In this document: positions 1-8,165 of the stretch, piece by piece
How positions within the stretch are numbered: position 1 is the stretch's first letter
Layout of the letters: every line of letters begins with the position of its first letter
Origin: Treponema sp.
Lineage (GTDB): Bacteria; Spirochaetota; Spirochaetia; Treponematales; Treponemataceae
Length of the DNA: 42,667 nt
Reading direction: 5' to 3'
Assembly: GCA_017395545.1 (NCBI GenBank)
Contig: JAFPUF010000005.1
Coordinates: 1 to 42,667, forward strand
Program-made: the position numbers and the translations under genes
The notes under the pieces: generated by a model
The model's input: only the letters and a program-made list of their open reading frames with translations
What the model was told of the DNA's origin: nothing
The model's database searches: none

Positions 1-2436
1 AAGGAAACAAAGATTGTCTGCCGATATCCTCAGTTCTTCGCCGCTGAATCTTTATATAAAAGTATTGGTTCTGCAATCCGTCCTAAGGGAAATGGTAAGG
101 GTGGTATTTACTTTGGAGCAACTGGCTGTGGTAAAAGCTACAGTATGGTTTTCTTGAGCAGGCTTTTGATGAAGTCCCGCGATTTGAACAGCCCGACAAT
201 TGTTGTAATTACTGACCGAACAGATCTTGATGCCCAGCTCAGTAAAATCTTTGTTGAAAGCAAAAACTATATTGGTGATGAAAATATTGAATGTATTGAA
301 AGCCGTGCCCTGCTGAAAGAAAAACTTGAAGACAGAAAAAGCGGCGGGGTCTTCCTTACTACAATTCAAAAATTCTGTGAAGATATAAAGCTTCTTTCTG
401 AACGTTCAAATATTATCTGTATAAGTGATGAAGCACACCGAAGTCAGAATAATCTTGAAGAGAAAACTGTAATTACAGATAAGGGTGTTGAACATAAATA
501 CGGCTTTGCAAAATATCTGCATGATTCACTTCCTAACGCAACTTATGTCGGCTTTACAGGAACTCCGATTGACCAAATGGCTCAGGTCTTTGGTGAGGTT
601 GTTGAATCCTATACAATGAAAGAATCTGTAGCCGATGGAATTACTGTAAATCTTGTTTATGAAGGTCGCGCCGCTAAAGTAATTCTTGACCAGAAGAAAG
701 TCCGCGAGATTGAAGAGTATTATGCTCAGTGCGAGGATGAAGGTGCAAACGAAGCTCAGATTGCTGCAAGTAAAAAGGCCGTCGCAAATCTTGATGCAAT
801 TATTGGTGATGATGATGTAGTTGCAGAAGTTGCCCAGGATTTTATTCATCATTATGAAACTCGTGTTCGCGAAGGAGCAACTGTTGAAGGAAAAGCAATG
901 TTTGTCTGTTCAAACCGCGAGATTGCCTATAAGCTCTGGCAGAAGATTGTTGAGCTTCGCCCTGAATGGAATGAAAAGAAAGACTGCGGTGACAAAGACT
1001 ATAAACCTATCGAAAAAATCAAAATGGTAATGACCGAGAACAAAGCAAAAGATACAAAAGGTCTTTTTGAACTTCTTGGTAATCACGAATACAGAAGAGA
1101 ACTGGACCGTCAGTTTAAGAAAGTAGAATCAAACTTTAAGATTGCAATTGTAGTTGATATGTGGATTACAGGCTTTGATGTACCTTCTCTCGACACAATT
1201 TACATTTATAAACCTCTGCAGAAACATACTCTTATTCAGACAATCAGCCGTGTAAACAGAACTTACAAAGGCAAAGACCGAGGTTTGATTGTAGACTACA
1301 TCGGAATCAAACGGGCAATGAATGAAGCCCTTAAAAAATATACCGGCGACGATAACGAAGAATTTGAAGATACAGACAAAGCTGCAGCAATTGTAAAAGA
1401 CCAGATTAGTGTACTGAATGCAATGTTAAATGAGTTTGATTCTTCTGACTATTACAATGGAAGTCCGCTTAAGCAGCTTGAGTGTTTGAACAAGGCTGTA
1501 GAGTTTGTTCAAGCAAGTGAAGAATTAGAAAAGCGGTTTATGGATGCAGTCCGCAGAATGAAGAAGGCATTTAATCTTTGTTCTTCCAGCGAGTCTATTA
1601 CAAAGAGTGATAAAGATAAAATAAACTTCTACATTGCAATTCGTTCAATATTGTTCAAGCTGACTAAAGGTGATGCTCCTGATATCACAACAATGAATCA
1701 TCATGTAGCACAGCTTATAAATGAAGCAATAAAAGCGGACGGAGTAGAAGAACTCTTCCAGGTTGGAAAGAATGTAAACTTTGAGCCGTGCGGAGGACTG
1801 GATAGCCCGACTGCAATACCTTATGAGGCCACAGCGGACGCGAATAGCGGACGATGTGCTATCTTTACACCTGAATATCTTGAGAAGATAAATGCAATCC
1901 AGCTGCCAAATACAAAAATAAAAATCTTGCAGCAGCTGCTCCAGCAGGTAATTGCAGATTATAAGAGAACAAACAAAATCAAGGCGATGGAATTCAGCGA
2001 GAGAATGAAGAAGCTTGTTGAAGAATATAACAACCGCCATCTTGATGATTTTACTGTACAGGTTCTTGATGAAGTTACAAAGCAGTTGAATGAATTACTC
2101 AATGATATTCAAAAAGACAAAGAGCACTTTAAGGAACTTGGAATCACTTTTGAAGAAAAAGCTTTTTACGACATTCTTGTAAGTTGCGCACAGAAATTCC
2201 ATTTTGAAAATCAATATCCTGTTGCCTTGATGAAAGACCTGGCAAAGAAAGTAAAAGCTCTTGTTGATGATAAGACAAAGTATACTGACTGGGACCAGAG
2301 AATTGATGTAAAAGCCGAAATGGAAGCCGACTTGATGATTCTTTTGGATGAAAATGGTTATCCGCCTGTTCCAAGAAACGAAGTTTACAATGAGGTATTT
2401 GAGCAGGCTGAGAACTTTAAAAAGTATGCGGATTAA
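1..2436 (+). CDS. hsdR: Type I restriction enzyme R subunit (HsdR), 5'-truncated
   Basis: The reading frame is open from base 1, so the gene starts upstream of the window; 811 codons are visible. HsdR is the ATP-dependent translocase and nuclease subunit of type I restriction systems. Near the left edge a Walker A motif, GATGCGKSYSM, is encoded at about 118-150. It is followed by the DEAH-type box ISDEAHRSQ and the helicase motif YVGFTGTPID. A second RecA-like lobe contains DMWITGFDVPSLD and QTISRVNRTYKGK, typical of HsdR. The C-terminal part is long and helical, as expected for the subunit that contacts HsdM. The N-terminal nuclease domain lies outside the window. No hsdM or hsdS is visible downstream, so they would have to lie to the left. 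The frame is intact to its stop. Confidence 0.93.
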   Translation, partial: KETKIVCRYPQFFAAESLYKSIGSAIRPKGNGKGGIYFGATGCGKSYSMVFLSRLLMKSRDLNSPTIVVITDRTDLDAQLSKIFVESKNYIGDENIECIESRALLKEKLEDRKSGGVFLTTIQKFCEDIKLLSERSNIICISDEAHRSQNNLEEKTVITDKGVEHKYGFAKYLHDSLPNATYVGFTGTPIDQMAQVFGEVVESYTMKESVADGITVNLVYEGRAAKVILDQKKVREIEEYYAQCEDEGANEAQIAASKKAVANLDAIIGDDDVVAEVAQDFIHHYETRVREGATVEGKAMFVCSNREIAYKLWQKIVELRPEWNEKKDCGDKDYKPIEKIKMVMTENKAKDTKGLFELLGNHEYRRELDRQFKKVESNFKIAIVVDMWITGFDVPSLDTIYIYKPLQKHTLIQTISRVNRTYKGKDRGLIVDYIGIKRAMNEALKKYTGDDNEEFEDTDKAAAIVKDQISVLNAMLNEFDSSDYYNGSPLKQLECLNKAVEFVQASEELEKRFMDAVRRMKKAFNLCSSSESITKSDKDKINFYIAIRSILFKLTKGDAPDITTMNHHVAQLINEAIKADGVEELFQVGKNVNFEPCGGLDSPTAIPYEATADANSGRCAIFTPEYLEKINAIQLPNTKIKILQQLLQQVIADYKRTNKIKAMEFSERMKKLVEEYNNRHLDDFTVQVLDEVTKQLNELLNDIQKDKEHFKELGITFEEKAFYDILVSCAQKFHFENQYPVALMKDLAKKVKALVDDKTKYTDWDQRIDVKAEMEADLMILLDENGYPPVPRNEVYNEVFEQAENFKKYAD

Positions 2437-2522
2437 AAATTTGCATCAATGATACAAAAATCACCCCCGATTTTGATTATTCTGAATATGGCGGAATCAA
2501 AAATTCGCCCCTAACATTATTC

Positions 2523-2558
2523 TATAATCAAAAAGAAGGCACGATGTGCCAAAGGGGG
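2523..2558 (+). promoter_or_regulatory. -10 box, small hairpin and strong RBS ahead of the broken permease
   Basis: A perfect TATAAT lies at 2523-2528 with no convincing -35 hexamer. GGCAC and GTGCC (2538-2542 and 2546-2550) form a perfect 5-bp hairpin with a 3-base loop. Directly after it is the ribosome binding site AAAGGGGG (2551-2558), ahead of the ATG at 2563. The hairpin sits next to the RBS and could affect translation. The gene downstream is broken, so this may be a leftover control region. Confidence 0.4.
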
Positions 2559-2562
2559 CTTT

Positions 2563-3315
2563 ATGACAGGTTTACCATTAATTCTTGTCTTTGTCTTGGC
2601 GATTGTTCTTATGATTGTCGCCATATCTAAATGGAAGCTGCATCCATTTATCGCAATCATGTCGATTTCGCTCTTACTGGGCCTGGTCGCAGGAATTCCG
2701 ATTACTGACCGCATGGTTGACGGTAAAAAGGTTTCTGGCATTGCGAACATCATCGGTGCGGGCTTTTCGGGCACATTCTCAAGCATCGGTATCGTAATCA
2801 TTCTTGGTGCTTTGATTGGCTCTATTCTTGAGGCTACAGGTGCCGCACTCAAACTTGCTGACATCGTAATCAAGCTTGTCGGAAAAAAAACCTTGCTCCG
2901 ATTATCGTCCCGATTATTTTGATGGCGGCTTCTTCTATCGTCGCTATGGCAAAAGTCACCGGAGCCTGCGCAAGTCTTCTCACATTCCTGGGTACTCCAA
3001 TTGCAGGTGGCGTCCTCGGAAAAGTCATCGCTTCTTCTGACATGGTTAACTACATCAAGGAACATGCTACAGTTCTCAGCGCAATGGGAATCTTCTTCCC
3101 ATTCCTGCTTGCTGCTATCTTGAAGTCTGCTCAGGGTTCTTCAACTGTTGCTCTTACAACAACAGCTGGAATCGTGGCTCCGTCGGTGCGGGTGCGATGA
3201 CCGTTTCTCATGCGAACGACAGCTACTTCTGGGTTGTCACGAACTTCGGTGCTATGTCGCCTGACCGTGGATACAAGACTCAGACTGTGGGAACTCTTGT
3301 TCTCGGCTTGTCTGC
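2563..3315 (+). pseudogene. GntP-family gluconate/glycerate permease, broken by deletions and frameshifts
   Basis: Three blocks of one GntP-type permease lie in different frames. Block 1 (2563 to about 2890) encodes the N-terminal helices, including HPFIAIMSISLLLGLVAGIP and GTFSSIGIVIILGALIGS. Block 2 (about 2892-3176) continues with APIIVPIILMAAS and TGACASLLTFLGTPIAGG. Block 3 (about 3183-3315) is the C-terminal part VGAGAMTVSHANDSYFWVV with TVGTLVLGL. The family is usually about 420-450 residues; roughly 250 are present. The stretch expected after block 1 is missing at a run of eight A, and a segment is missing between blocks 2 and 3. The remaining codons show no stops or obvious decay. 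Block 3 runs in frame into glycerate kinase sequence. The substrate, probably glycerate, is inferred from that neighbour. Confidence 0.8.
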
Positions 3316-3780
3316 GATGCTTGAAAAGGCTGCCGGAGAGATTTTTGGAAAAGACAATGTTGAATGTACGAGCATTCCTGTCGCTGACGGTGGAGAAGGC
3401 ACGACTGATGCCGTTATTGCCGCCTGCAATGGAAAGAAAATCTCTGTGGGCGTTCACGGACCTCTCATGGAAAGCGTGGAAGCTTACTACGGAGACCTCG
3501 GAACCGACGAGAATGGCAGGAAATCTGCCGTAATGGAGATGGCCGTCGCTTCGGGATTGCCGATGGTTCCGCCGGAAAAACGAAATCCTCTCAACACGAC
3601 GACTTTCGGAACCGGTGAGCTTTTGCGTGACGCTCTCGATAAGGGCTTTAAAAGCATTTCGATTGCAGAACACGGAATCTGCTCAATGATGCCAACAGTA
3701 GTAGACACAATCACTCTGGAAGAAGCCCTGGCGCACTCCAAAGAAGCCTACTACGACGGTGCTTTAAGGATGTTCCGCTT
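3316..3780 (+). pseudogene. Glycerate kinase (GlxK/GarK type) fragment with internal deletion
   Basis: The frame reads through from the permease tail into conserved glycerate kinase sequence: CTSIPVADGGEGTTDAVIAA, then MEMAVASGLPMVPPEKRNPL and TTTFGTGELLRDALDKGFKS. It then jumps to a C-terminal-like block, TVVDTITLEEALAHSKEAYY. Family members are about 370-380 residues; only about 155 are present. The start region and the central block with the usual GGSATNDGG motif are missing. No stop codon ends the fragment: the frame stays open through the spacer into the desulfoferrodoxin gene, probably by chance. Permease plus glycerate kinase is a common pair for glycerate uptake and use. The fragment is unlikely to be functional. 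Confidence 0.75.
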
Positions 3781-3898
3781 TATCAAAATTGGCGCGACTC
3801 TACCTGCAGCAGAATACCCTTCTCCTTTCCGCAAATTTCCTTTGCTTTTACGGAAAAACTCAGCTAAAATTAAGGTAACAAATCTGGAGGTACAAATT

Positions 3899-4273
3899 AT
3901 GGCTGAATTTTTCAAGTGCAAAAAATGCGGAAAAATTGTTGAGGTTGTGAATAAAGGCTGCCCTGTCGTAGTCTGCTGCGGAGAGGAAATGACGCCACTC
4001 AAGGCAAATACTAGCGACGGCGCTACAGAAAAACATGTTCCTGTCATCGAAGCAAACGGAGATAAAATCACGGTCAAAGTCGGCTCTGCAGTTCACCCGA
4101 TGGAAGACGACCATTACATTCAGTGGATTGTCATCGAAACCGACAAGGGCGTTCAGCGCAAATATCTGAAACCGGGCGAAAAACCCGAAGCAACTTTCGC
4201 ACTTTCAGATGAAAAATTAATCGCCGCCTACGAGTACTGCAACAAGCATGGGCTCTGGATGGCTAACGCTTAA
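3899..4273 (+). CDS. dfx: Desulfoferrodoxin (two-iron superoxide reductase)
   Basis: This 124-residue protein reduces superoxide to hydrogen peroxide without making oxygen, a typical defence in anaerobes. The N-terminal desulforedoxin domain has its four iron-binding cysteines at C7, C10, C26 and C27. The C-terminal superoxide reductase domain carries E44-K45-H46, H66, H72, C114 and H117, matching the usual His4Cys centre. This makes it the two-iron class rather than the one-iron neelaredoxin known from T. pallidum. The frame is open far upstream, but the ATG at 3899 follows a good RBS (TGGAGG, 3885-3890) and matches the family's N-terminus. The stop overlaps the stop of the convergent ABC-CobQ gene by a few bases. 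Confidence 0.93.
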   Translation: MAEFFKCKKCGKIVEVVNKGCPVVVCCGEEMTPLKANTSDGATEKHVPVIEANGDKITVKVGSAVHPMEDDHYIQWIVIETDKGVQRKYLKPGEKPEATFALSDEKLIAAYEYCNKHGLWMANA

Positions 4274-6669
4274 TAAGAACTTCCCTTGCGCCTGATTAGT
4301 GCGTATATTTTTTTCATGTCAATATGGCTTCTTACCGTTTCGGCGAGCAGATCATACTGGCTTTCCTTAAAATCCCTCAGAGTCCGGTGTTTCTCCTCAC
4401 TTTGAGGGATTTTTTCATCTTCCATTGATTTTGAAATGTCAACATTCCGTTTCCTGGCAAGCATTTCAAGATATGCCTCGCAGAAGCCTTTTTCATCGAA
4501 AAGTCCGTGTATATAAGTTCCAGAAACATTCCCCTGAACAGCCCCATCCATCTTAGTCTCACCTGTGACAGAATCCGTAATCTCAGAAAAATAGTTCTCC
4601 TCTGCCCCTTCAATAAAACGGGTCTGTCCCTGATGAATTTCATACCCCGAGACAGAAATACCTGCCTGAAGAACCTTGCCACATACTCTTGTGCGGGTCT
4701 TTTTTTCGCAGAAGACCGTCTCAACCGGAAGAAGATTCAGTCCAGAGACTGAGCCTTCCCCCTCTTCCTCAAGCTTGTTCCCCAAAATCTGAAATCCGCC
4801 ACAAATGCCTGTGATTACCGTGCCTTTTCCGGCTTCTTCCACAATACGCTCCGCAAGGCCGTTTTTTTTGAGCCATTCAAGGTCCGCCACTGTATTTTTT
4901 GTTCCGGGAATAATTATTCCGTCGGGAGAACCTAAATCTTTGGGTTCTTTTACATAATAAAGATTCACGGCAGGATGATTCTGAAGCGGAATAAAATCCG
5001 TAAAATTTGAGATATGCGGCAGTCTGACCACCGCAAGCTGTATTCTGTCACTGTTCTCCTGGAATCTGGACGCAATCTGCAGGTTTTCAGACAGAGAATC
5101 CTCGTCATCTAGCTGAATCCTGATATACGGAAGCGTTCCGACACACGGAATTCCTGTTTTCTTTTCTATCATTCTGATTCCGCTCTCTAAAATTGACTCA
5201 TCACCGCGGAATTTATTTATGATAAAGCCTTTGACCCGTTTTTTTTCGTCCTCTTCCAGAAGTTCAATCGTTCCCAGAAGCTGTGCAAAAACTCCGCCCC
5301 TGTCAATGTCTGCGACAAGAATAACCGGGCTGTCAGCGATTTTCGCCATTCCCATATTCACGATGTCATTTTCTTTGAGATTTATTTCAGCAGGGCTCCC
5401 CGCCCCTTCAATCACGATAATCTGATGTTCAGAAGCAAGTTTTTCGTATGCGGACTTTATCTGCGGTACAAGGGATTTTTTAAAAGCAAAGTACTCCCTC
5501 GCGCTCATGTCGCCAAGGACCTCTCCGTTTACGATTACCTGACTTCCAGAGTCGCTGTTCGGCTTCAAGAGAACCGGGTTCATCAGAACGCTGGGTTCGA
5601 CTCCCGCCGCTTCCGCCTGCATTACCTGTGCCCGTCCCATCTCAAGACCGTCTTCCGTCACAAACGAGTTGAGTGCCATATTCTGCGATTTGAAAGGTGC
5701 AGCAGAAAAGCCGTCCTGCCTGAAAACACGACAAAGTCCCGCCACAACAAAACTTTTTCCGGCATTCGACATCGTCCCCTGAATCATGATGGAAGAATTT
5801 TTGCAGGGGGAGGTCTCCCCCTTCGCCTCATCTAAAGAATCGGCTACCCCCTCTACAGGGGCAAGCCCCCGTACCCCCAGAATACCTGGCTTTTCGCACC
5901 GGTTTTTCAGAAGTGCTGTATAGGCTTTTTCTTCTTCGAAAAAACTTTCTTCCAGACCGTAAAGATTTTTTATCTGGTTTTTGCTTTCTTCAAAATTGCC
6001 GCTTAAAAGAGAAATTTCCCCCTGCCCCACGCACAGAATCCGGTCCGCATTTTTCAGTGCCAGGTCAATTTCGTGGAGGGATGCAATCACCGTAACGCCG
6101 GTTTTACACAATTCCCGGATAGTTTTCAGCATTTCAAGCCGCCAGCGTATATCAAGGTAAGATGTCGGCTCATCCAGAACCAGAAGGCCTGGATTCTGAC
6201 ACAACGCACGCGCGAACAGAATCCGCTGTTTCTGGCCGTCACTCAAATGAAGAAACTGTTTTTCACAAAAATCTTCTGCCTTTACCGTGCGGATTGCTTT
6301 CTCAATGGCGGCCAGGTCGTCTTCAGAAAGACGGCCGAAATGCCCCGTATGAGGGTAGCGTCCCGCCGCAATTACTTCACGGGCTGTCATAAGCTCAGGC
6401 TTTACAGGAACCGTCAGAAGTGCCGAAGTTGTTTTTGAAAAATCTTTAAGAGGAATTTCCGCCAGATTCTTTCCGTCATAAAAAATCGTTCCGGAAAGCG
6501 GTTTTAATTCTTTGAGAATGGTTTTTAAAAGCGTGCTCTTTCCTGCCCCGTTCGGACCAATGAGAGCAAGGAACTCCCCGCGATGCACATCAAGAGAAAA
6601 CTCTTTTTGGAGCGGAGAATCATAACCGGCCGAGAGATTTTTTAATGTGAGAATTCGGGAAGAATCCAC
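4270..6669 (-). CDS. Fused ABC transporter ATPase and cobyric acid synthase (CobQ/CbiP)
   Basis: One frame encodes two full proteins. Residues 1-260 are an ABC ATPase of the cobalamin/siderophore (BtuD/FepC) type, with Walker A GPNGAGKST near 38-46, signature HLSDGQKQ, Walker B LLVLDEPTS and switch histidine SLHEID. A low-complexity linker follows (about 261-292). From about 294 comes cobyric acid synthase, which amidates adenosylcobyrinic acid diamide: IMIQGTMSNAGKS, KSQNMALNSFV, IVIEGAGSPAEINL, VADIDRGGVFAQL, and the glutaminase nucleophile in GICGGFQILG. The ATPase may serve corrinoid or cobalt import; no permease is visible here. A GTG at 6669 is preceded by AAGGGA just after the P83/100 stop; a TTG at 6693 would overlap that gene. 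The linker is encoded by a G/C-run repeat that also occurs at 39267. Confidence 0.9.
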   Translation of the reverse strand: MDSSRILTLKNLSAGYDSPLQKEFSLDVHRGEFLALIGPNGAGKSTLLKTILKELKPLSGTIFYDGKNLAEIPLKDFSKTTSALLTVPVKPELMTAREVIAAGRYPHTGHFGRLSEDDLAAIEKAIRTVKAEDFCEKQFLHLSDGQKQRILFARALCQNPGLLVLDEPTSYLDIRWRLEMLKTIRELCKTGVTVIASLHEIDLALKNADRILCVGQGEISLLSGNFEESKNQIKNLYGLEESFFEEEKAYTALLKNRCEKPGILGVRGLAPVEGVADSLDEAKGETSPCKNSSIMIQGTMSNAGKSFVVAGLCRVFRQDGFSAAPFKSQNMALNSFVTEDGLEMGRAQVMQAEAAGVEPSVLMNPVLLKPNSDSGSQVIVNGEVLGDMSAREYFAFKKSLVPQIKSAYEKLASEHQIIVIEGAGSPAEINLKENDIVNMGMAKIADSPVILVADIDRGGVFAQLLGTIELLEEDEKKRVKGFIINKFRGDESILESGIRMIEKKTGIPCVGTLPYIRIQLDDEDSLSENLQIASRFQENSDRIQLAVVRLPHISNFTDFIPLQNHPAVNLYYVKEPKDLGSPDGIIIPGTKNTVADLEWLKKNGLAERIVEEAGKGTVITGICGGFQILGNKLEEEGEGSVSGLNLLPVETVFCEKKTRTRVCGKVLQAGISVSGYEIHQGQTRFIEGAEENYFSEITDSVTGETKMDGAVQGNVSGTYIHGLFDEKGFCEAYLEMLARKRNVDISKSMEDEKIPQSEEKHRTLRDFKESQYDLLAETVRSHIDMKKIYALIRRKGSSY
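5801..5880 (-). repeat. G/C-run repeat element encoding the ABC-CobQ linker
   Basis: On the minus strand this stretch alternates G-runs and C-runs: GGGGGCTTGCCCC, then AGAGGGGGT, a spacer, then GGGGGAGACCTCCCCCTGC, which is a self-complementary hairpin. The same order of blocks occurs in non-coding DNA at 39267-39350. Here it is in frame and codes for the Gly/Ala/Glu-rich linker between the ATPase and CobQ domains (GVRGLAPVEGV, DEAKGETSPCK). Confidence 0.6.
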
Positions 6670-6679
6670 GATTTTTCCC

Positions 6680-8122
6680 TTATTTTGCGTCAATCACAGA
6701 CTGGCCAGCCTTATTTCCCCAGACGCCCGTAAGGTTTGGAACTGAAAGAAGAACTGGATTTCCTTTTTCATCGGTGACAAGAATTCCTTCTCCGTAAATG
6801 TTAATCGGGCTGGACCCTTTGATTGCGATGTCACTCTTCTTTTTGAGATCCAGGTTTTTGTCGTATGCTGCAAGGTAATTCTTTCCGCCTTCGCTTACGA
6901 TTACATAGAAACTGTCACCGCTCTGTACCAGTGAAGAATTTTCAGAAAGGGTCTCGCTGCTTTCCTTGAGGATTTCAAGGTTCTCTTCGCTTACAAGGCA
7001 GAGCTTTACAGCCGAATGCTTGTCGTCAATTCCACAGACAGCGATGAAACCTTCAGAAACAGGAATTATCGTCTTATCGCGGATCTGTTTGACCGGAGAT
7101 TTTTTTACGACTGACCCGTTCTCAGGATCAACCGTCATAAGAGAGTAAAGCTTGTTTTTTTCGTCAACAACAAAAAGACTCGTGAGGTAATTTTTGTTCC
7201 GGGCTTCAGAAGCTTTTGCAGACTCTTCCTTTTTGACTTCTTCCCTATCTTTTGAAATCTGCTCCCGTTCCTGTTTTACTTCCTCATTTTTGCGGTCAGC
7301 GATTTTCTGCTGCTCGTGAGATTCTTTAGCAGCAGCCTTTGAAGCCTCAGCATTTCCGGCCTTTTTTTCCTGAGCCGCTTCTTTTTGAGCCGCTTTTGCC
7401 TTTTCAGTTGCATTTCCGGCTTCTTTTTCTTTTATGTCAGTCATTTTTTCGCGGACTTCGGTGCTTTTGTCCTCATCTTTCCGCATTGCCTCAATTACTT
7501 TGTCATCACTGATTTCAGAAGTTTCGACGACCGCCCCTTCTTCAGAGATTTCGCCAAGAGGAATCACAATCTGAGTTTTTCCAGCCCATTCTTCCCAGTT
7601 CGTACTGAGACCTACAGATTCTTCGGTAAGATATGTGAGAACAGCAGCCTTGTATTTTGAAGAGAACTGAGATAGCAGCCCGCGGTAGACAGCATTGTAC
7701 ACAGTGATAAACACTGCGAGAGTTTCGGAATCTTCCTGAGAATAACCATAAGCCGCCATTAAGTAGCCCGTGATAATCCTTCGAAGGTTAGTGATATGGT
7801 CAACGCCGGCAGTTTCGTTCAAAAAGAGAATATCGGCATCAAGCCCTTTTTCGTCAATTCCGCCAACAACATGATACAAGGAATATTTTGCGTGGGGCTC
7901 GACAGACTGAGGATTCTCGACATCTTTTGCGACCTGTTCTCCAAGGCGGGTTCCGATTCCCATAATCGCAGAACGGCTTTCGATAACCGCATGTGGACCT
8001 GAATAATTCTCAAACTGAACCTGATCTTTCTGAGCCGATTCCAGCTCGCCTTTATTGACATCCAAAGCAAAAAGGGATGCGCTGATTAAAAATCCTGCAA
8101 AAATACCGGCAATTTTTTTCAT
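6680..8122 (-). CDS. P83/100-family spirochaete antigen, exported
   Basis: The 480-residue protein resembles the spirochaete P83/100 family (Borrelia P83/100, T. pallidum TP0486). Its molecular role is not established. A signal peptide covers about residues 1-19 (MKKIAGIFAGFLISASLFA). The N-terminal family domain includes ESRSAIMGIGTRLGEQVA, YSLYHVVGGIDEKGLDADIL and LRRIITGYLMAAYGYS. Residues about 210-305 form a Lys/Glu/Ala-rich coiled coil. The C-terminal part looks beta-rich (LFVVDEKNKLYSLMTVDPE). A TATAAT box ends 7 bases before the ATG and no clear RBS is present. The sigma factor gene ends 43 bases upstream and the ABC-CobQ gene starts just after its stop. It is a strong taxonomic marker for this window. 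Confidence 0.85.
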   Translation of the reverse strand: MKKIAGIFAGFLISASLFALDVNKGELESAQKDQVQFENYSGPHAVIESRSAIMGIGTRLGEQVAKDVENPQSVEPHAKYSLYHVVGGIDEKGLDADILFLNETAGVDHITNLRRIITGYLMAAYGYSQEDSETLAVFITVYNAVYRGLLSQFSSKYKAAVLTYLTEESVGLSTNWEEWAGKTQIVIPLGEISEEGAVVETSEISDDKVIEAMRKDEDKSTEVREKMTDIKEKEAGNATEKAKAAQKEAAQEKKAGNAEASKAAAKESHEQQKIADRKNEEVKQEREQISKDREEVKKEESAKASEARNKNYLTSLFVVDEKNKLYSLMTVDPENGSVVKKSPVKQIRDKTIIPVSEGFIAVCGIDDKHSAVKLCLVSEENLEILKESSETLSENSSLVQSGDSFYVIVSEGGKNYLAAYDKNLDLKKKSDIAIKGSSPINIYGEGILVTDEKGNPVLLSVPNLTGVWGNKAGQSVIDAK

Positions 8123-8129
8123 AGCTCTA

Positions 8130-8135
8130 ATTATA
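8130..8135 (-). promoter_or_regulatory. -10 box of the P83/100 gene, leaderless-type spacing
   Basis: TATAAT on the minus strand, 7 bases from the ATG (8120-8122). The spacer TAGAGCT has only a weak AGAG as possible RBS. No clear -35 hexamer is seen. Confidence 0.5.
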
Positions 8136-8165
8136 ATCCCTTTTTGCTTTTTAAGAAAGTTTTTT

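Noticed and set aside
3197..4273. A single 358-residue protein joining permease tail, glycerate kinase and desulfoferrodoxin
   Set aside because: The frame is open by chance after deletions. Desulfoferrodoxin has its own RBS and ATG at 3899 and a normal full length, so it is annotated separately.
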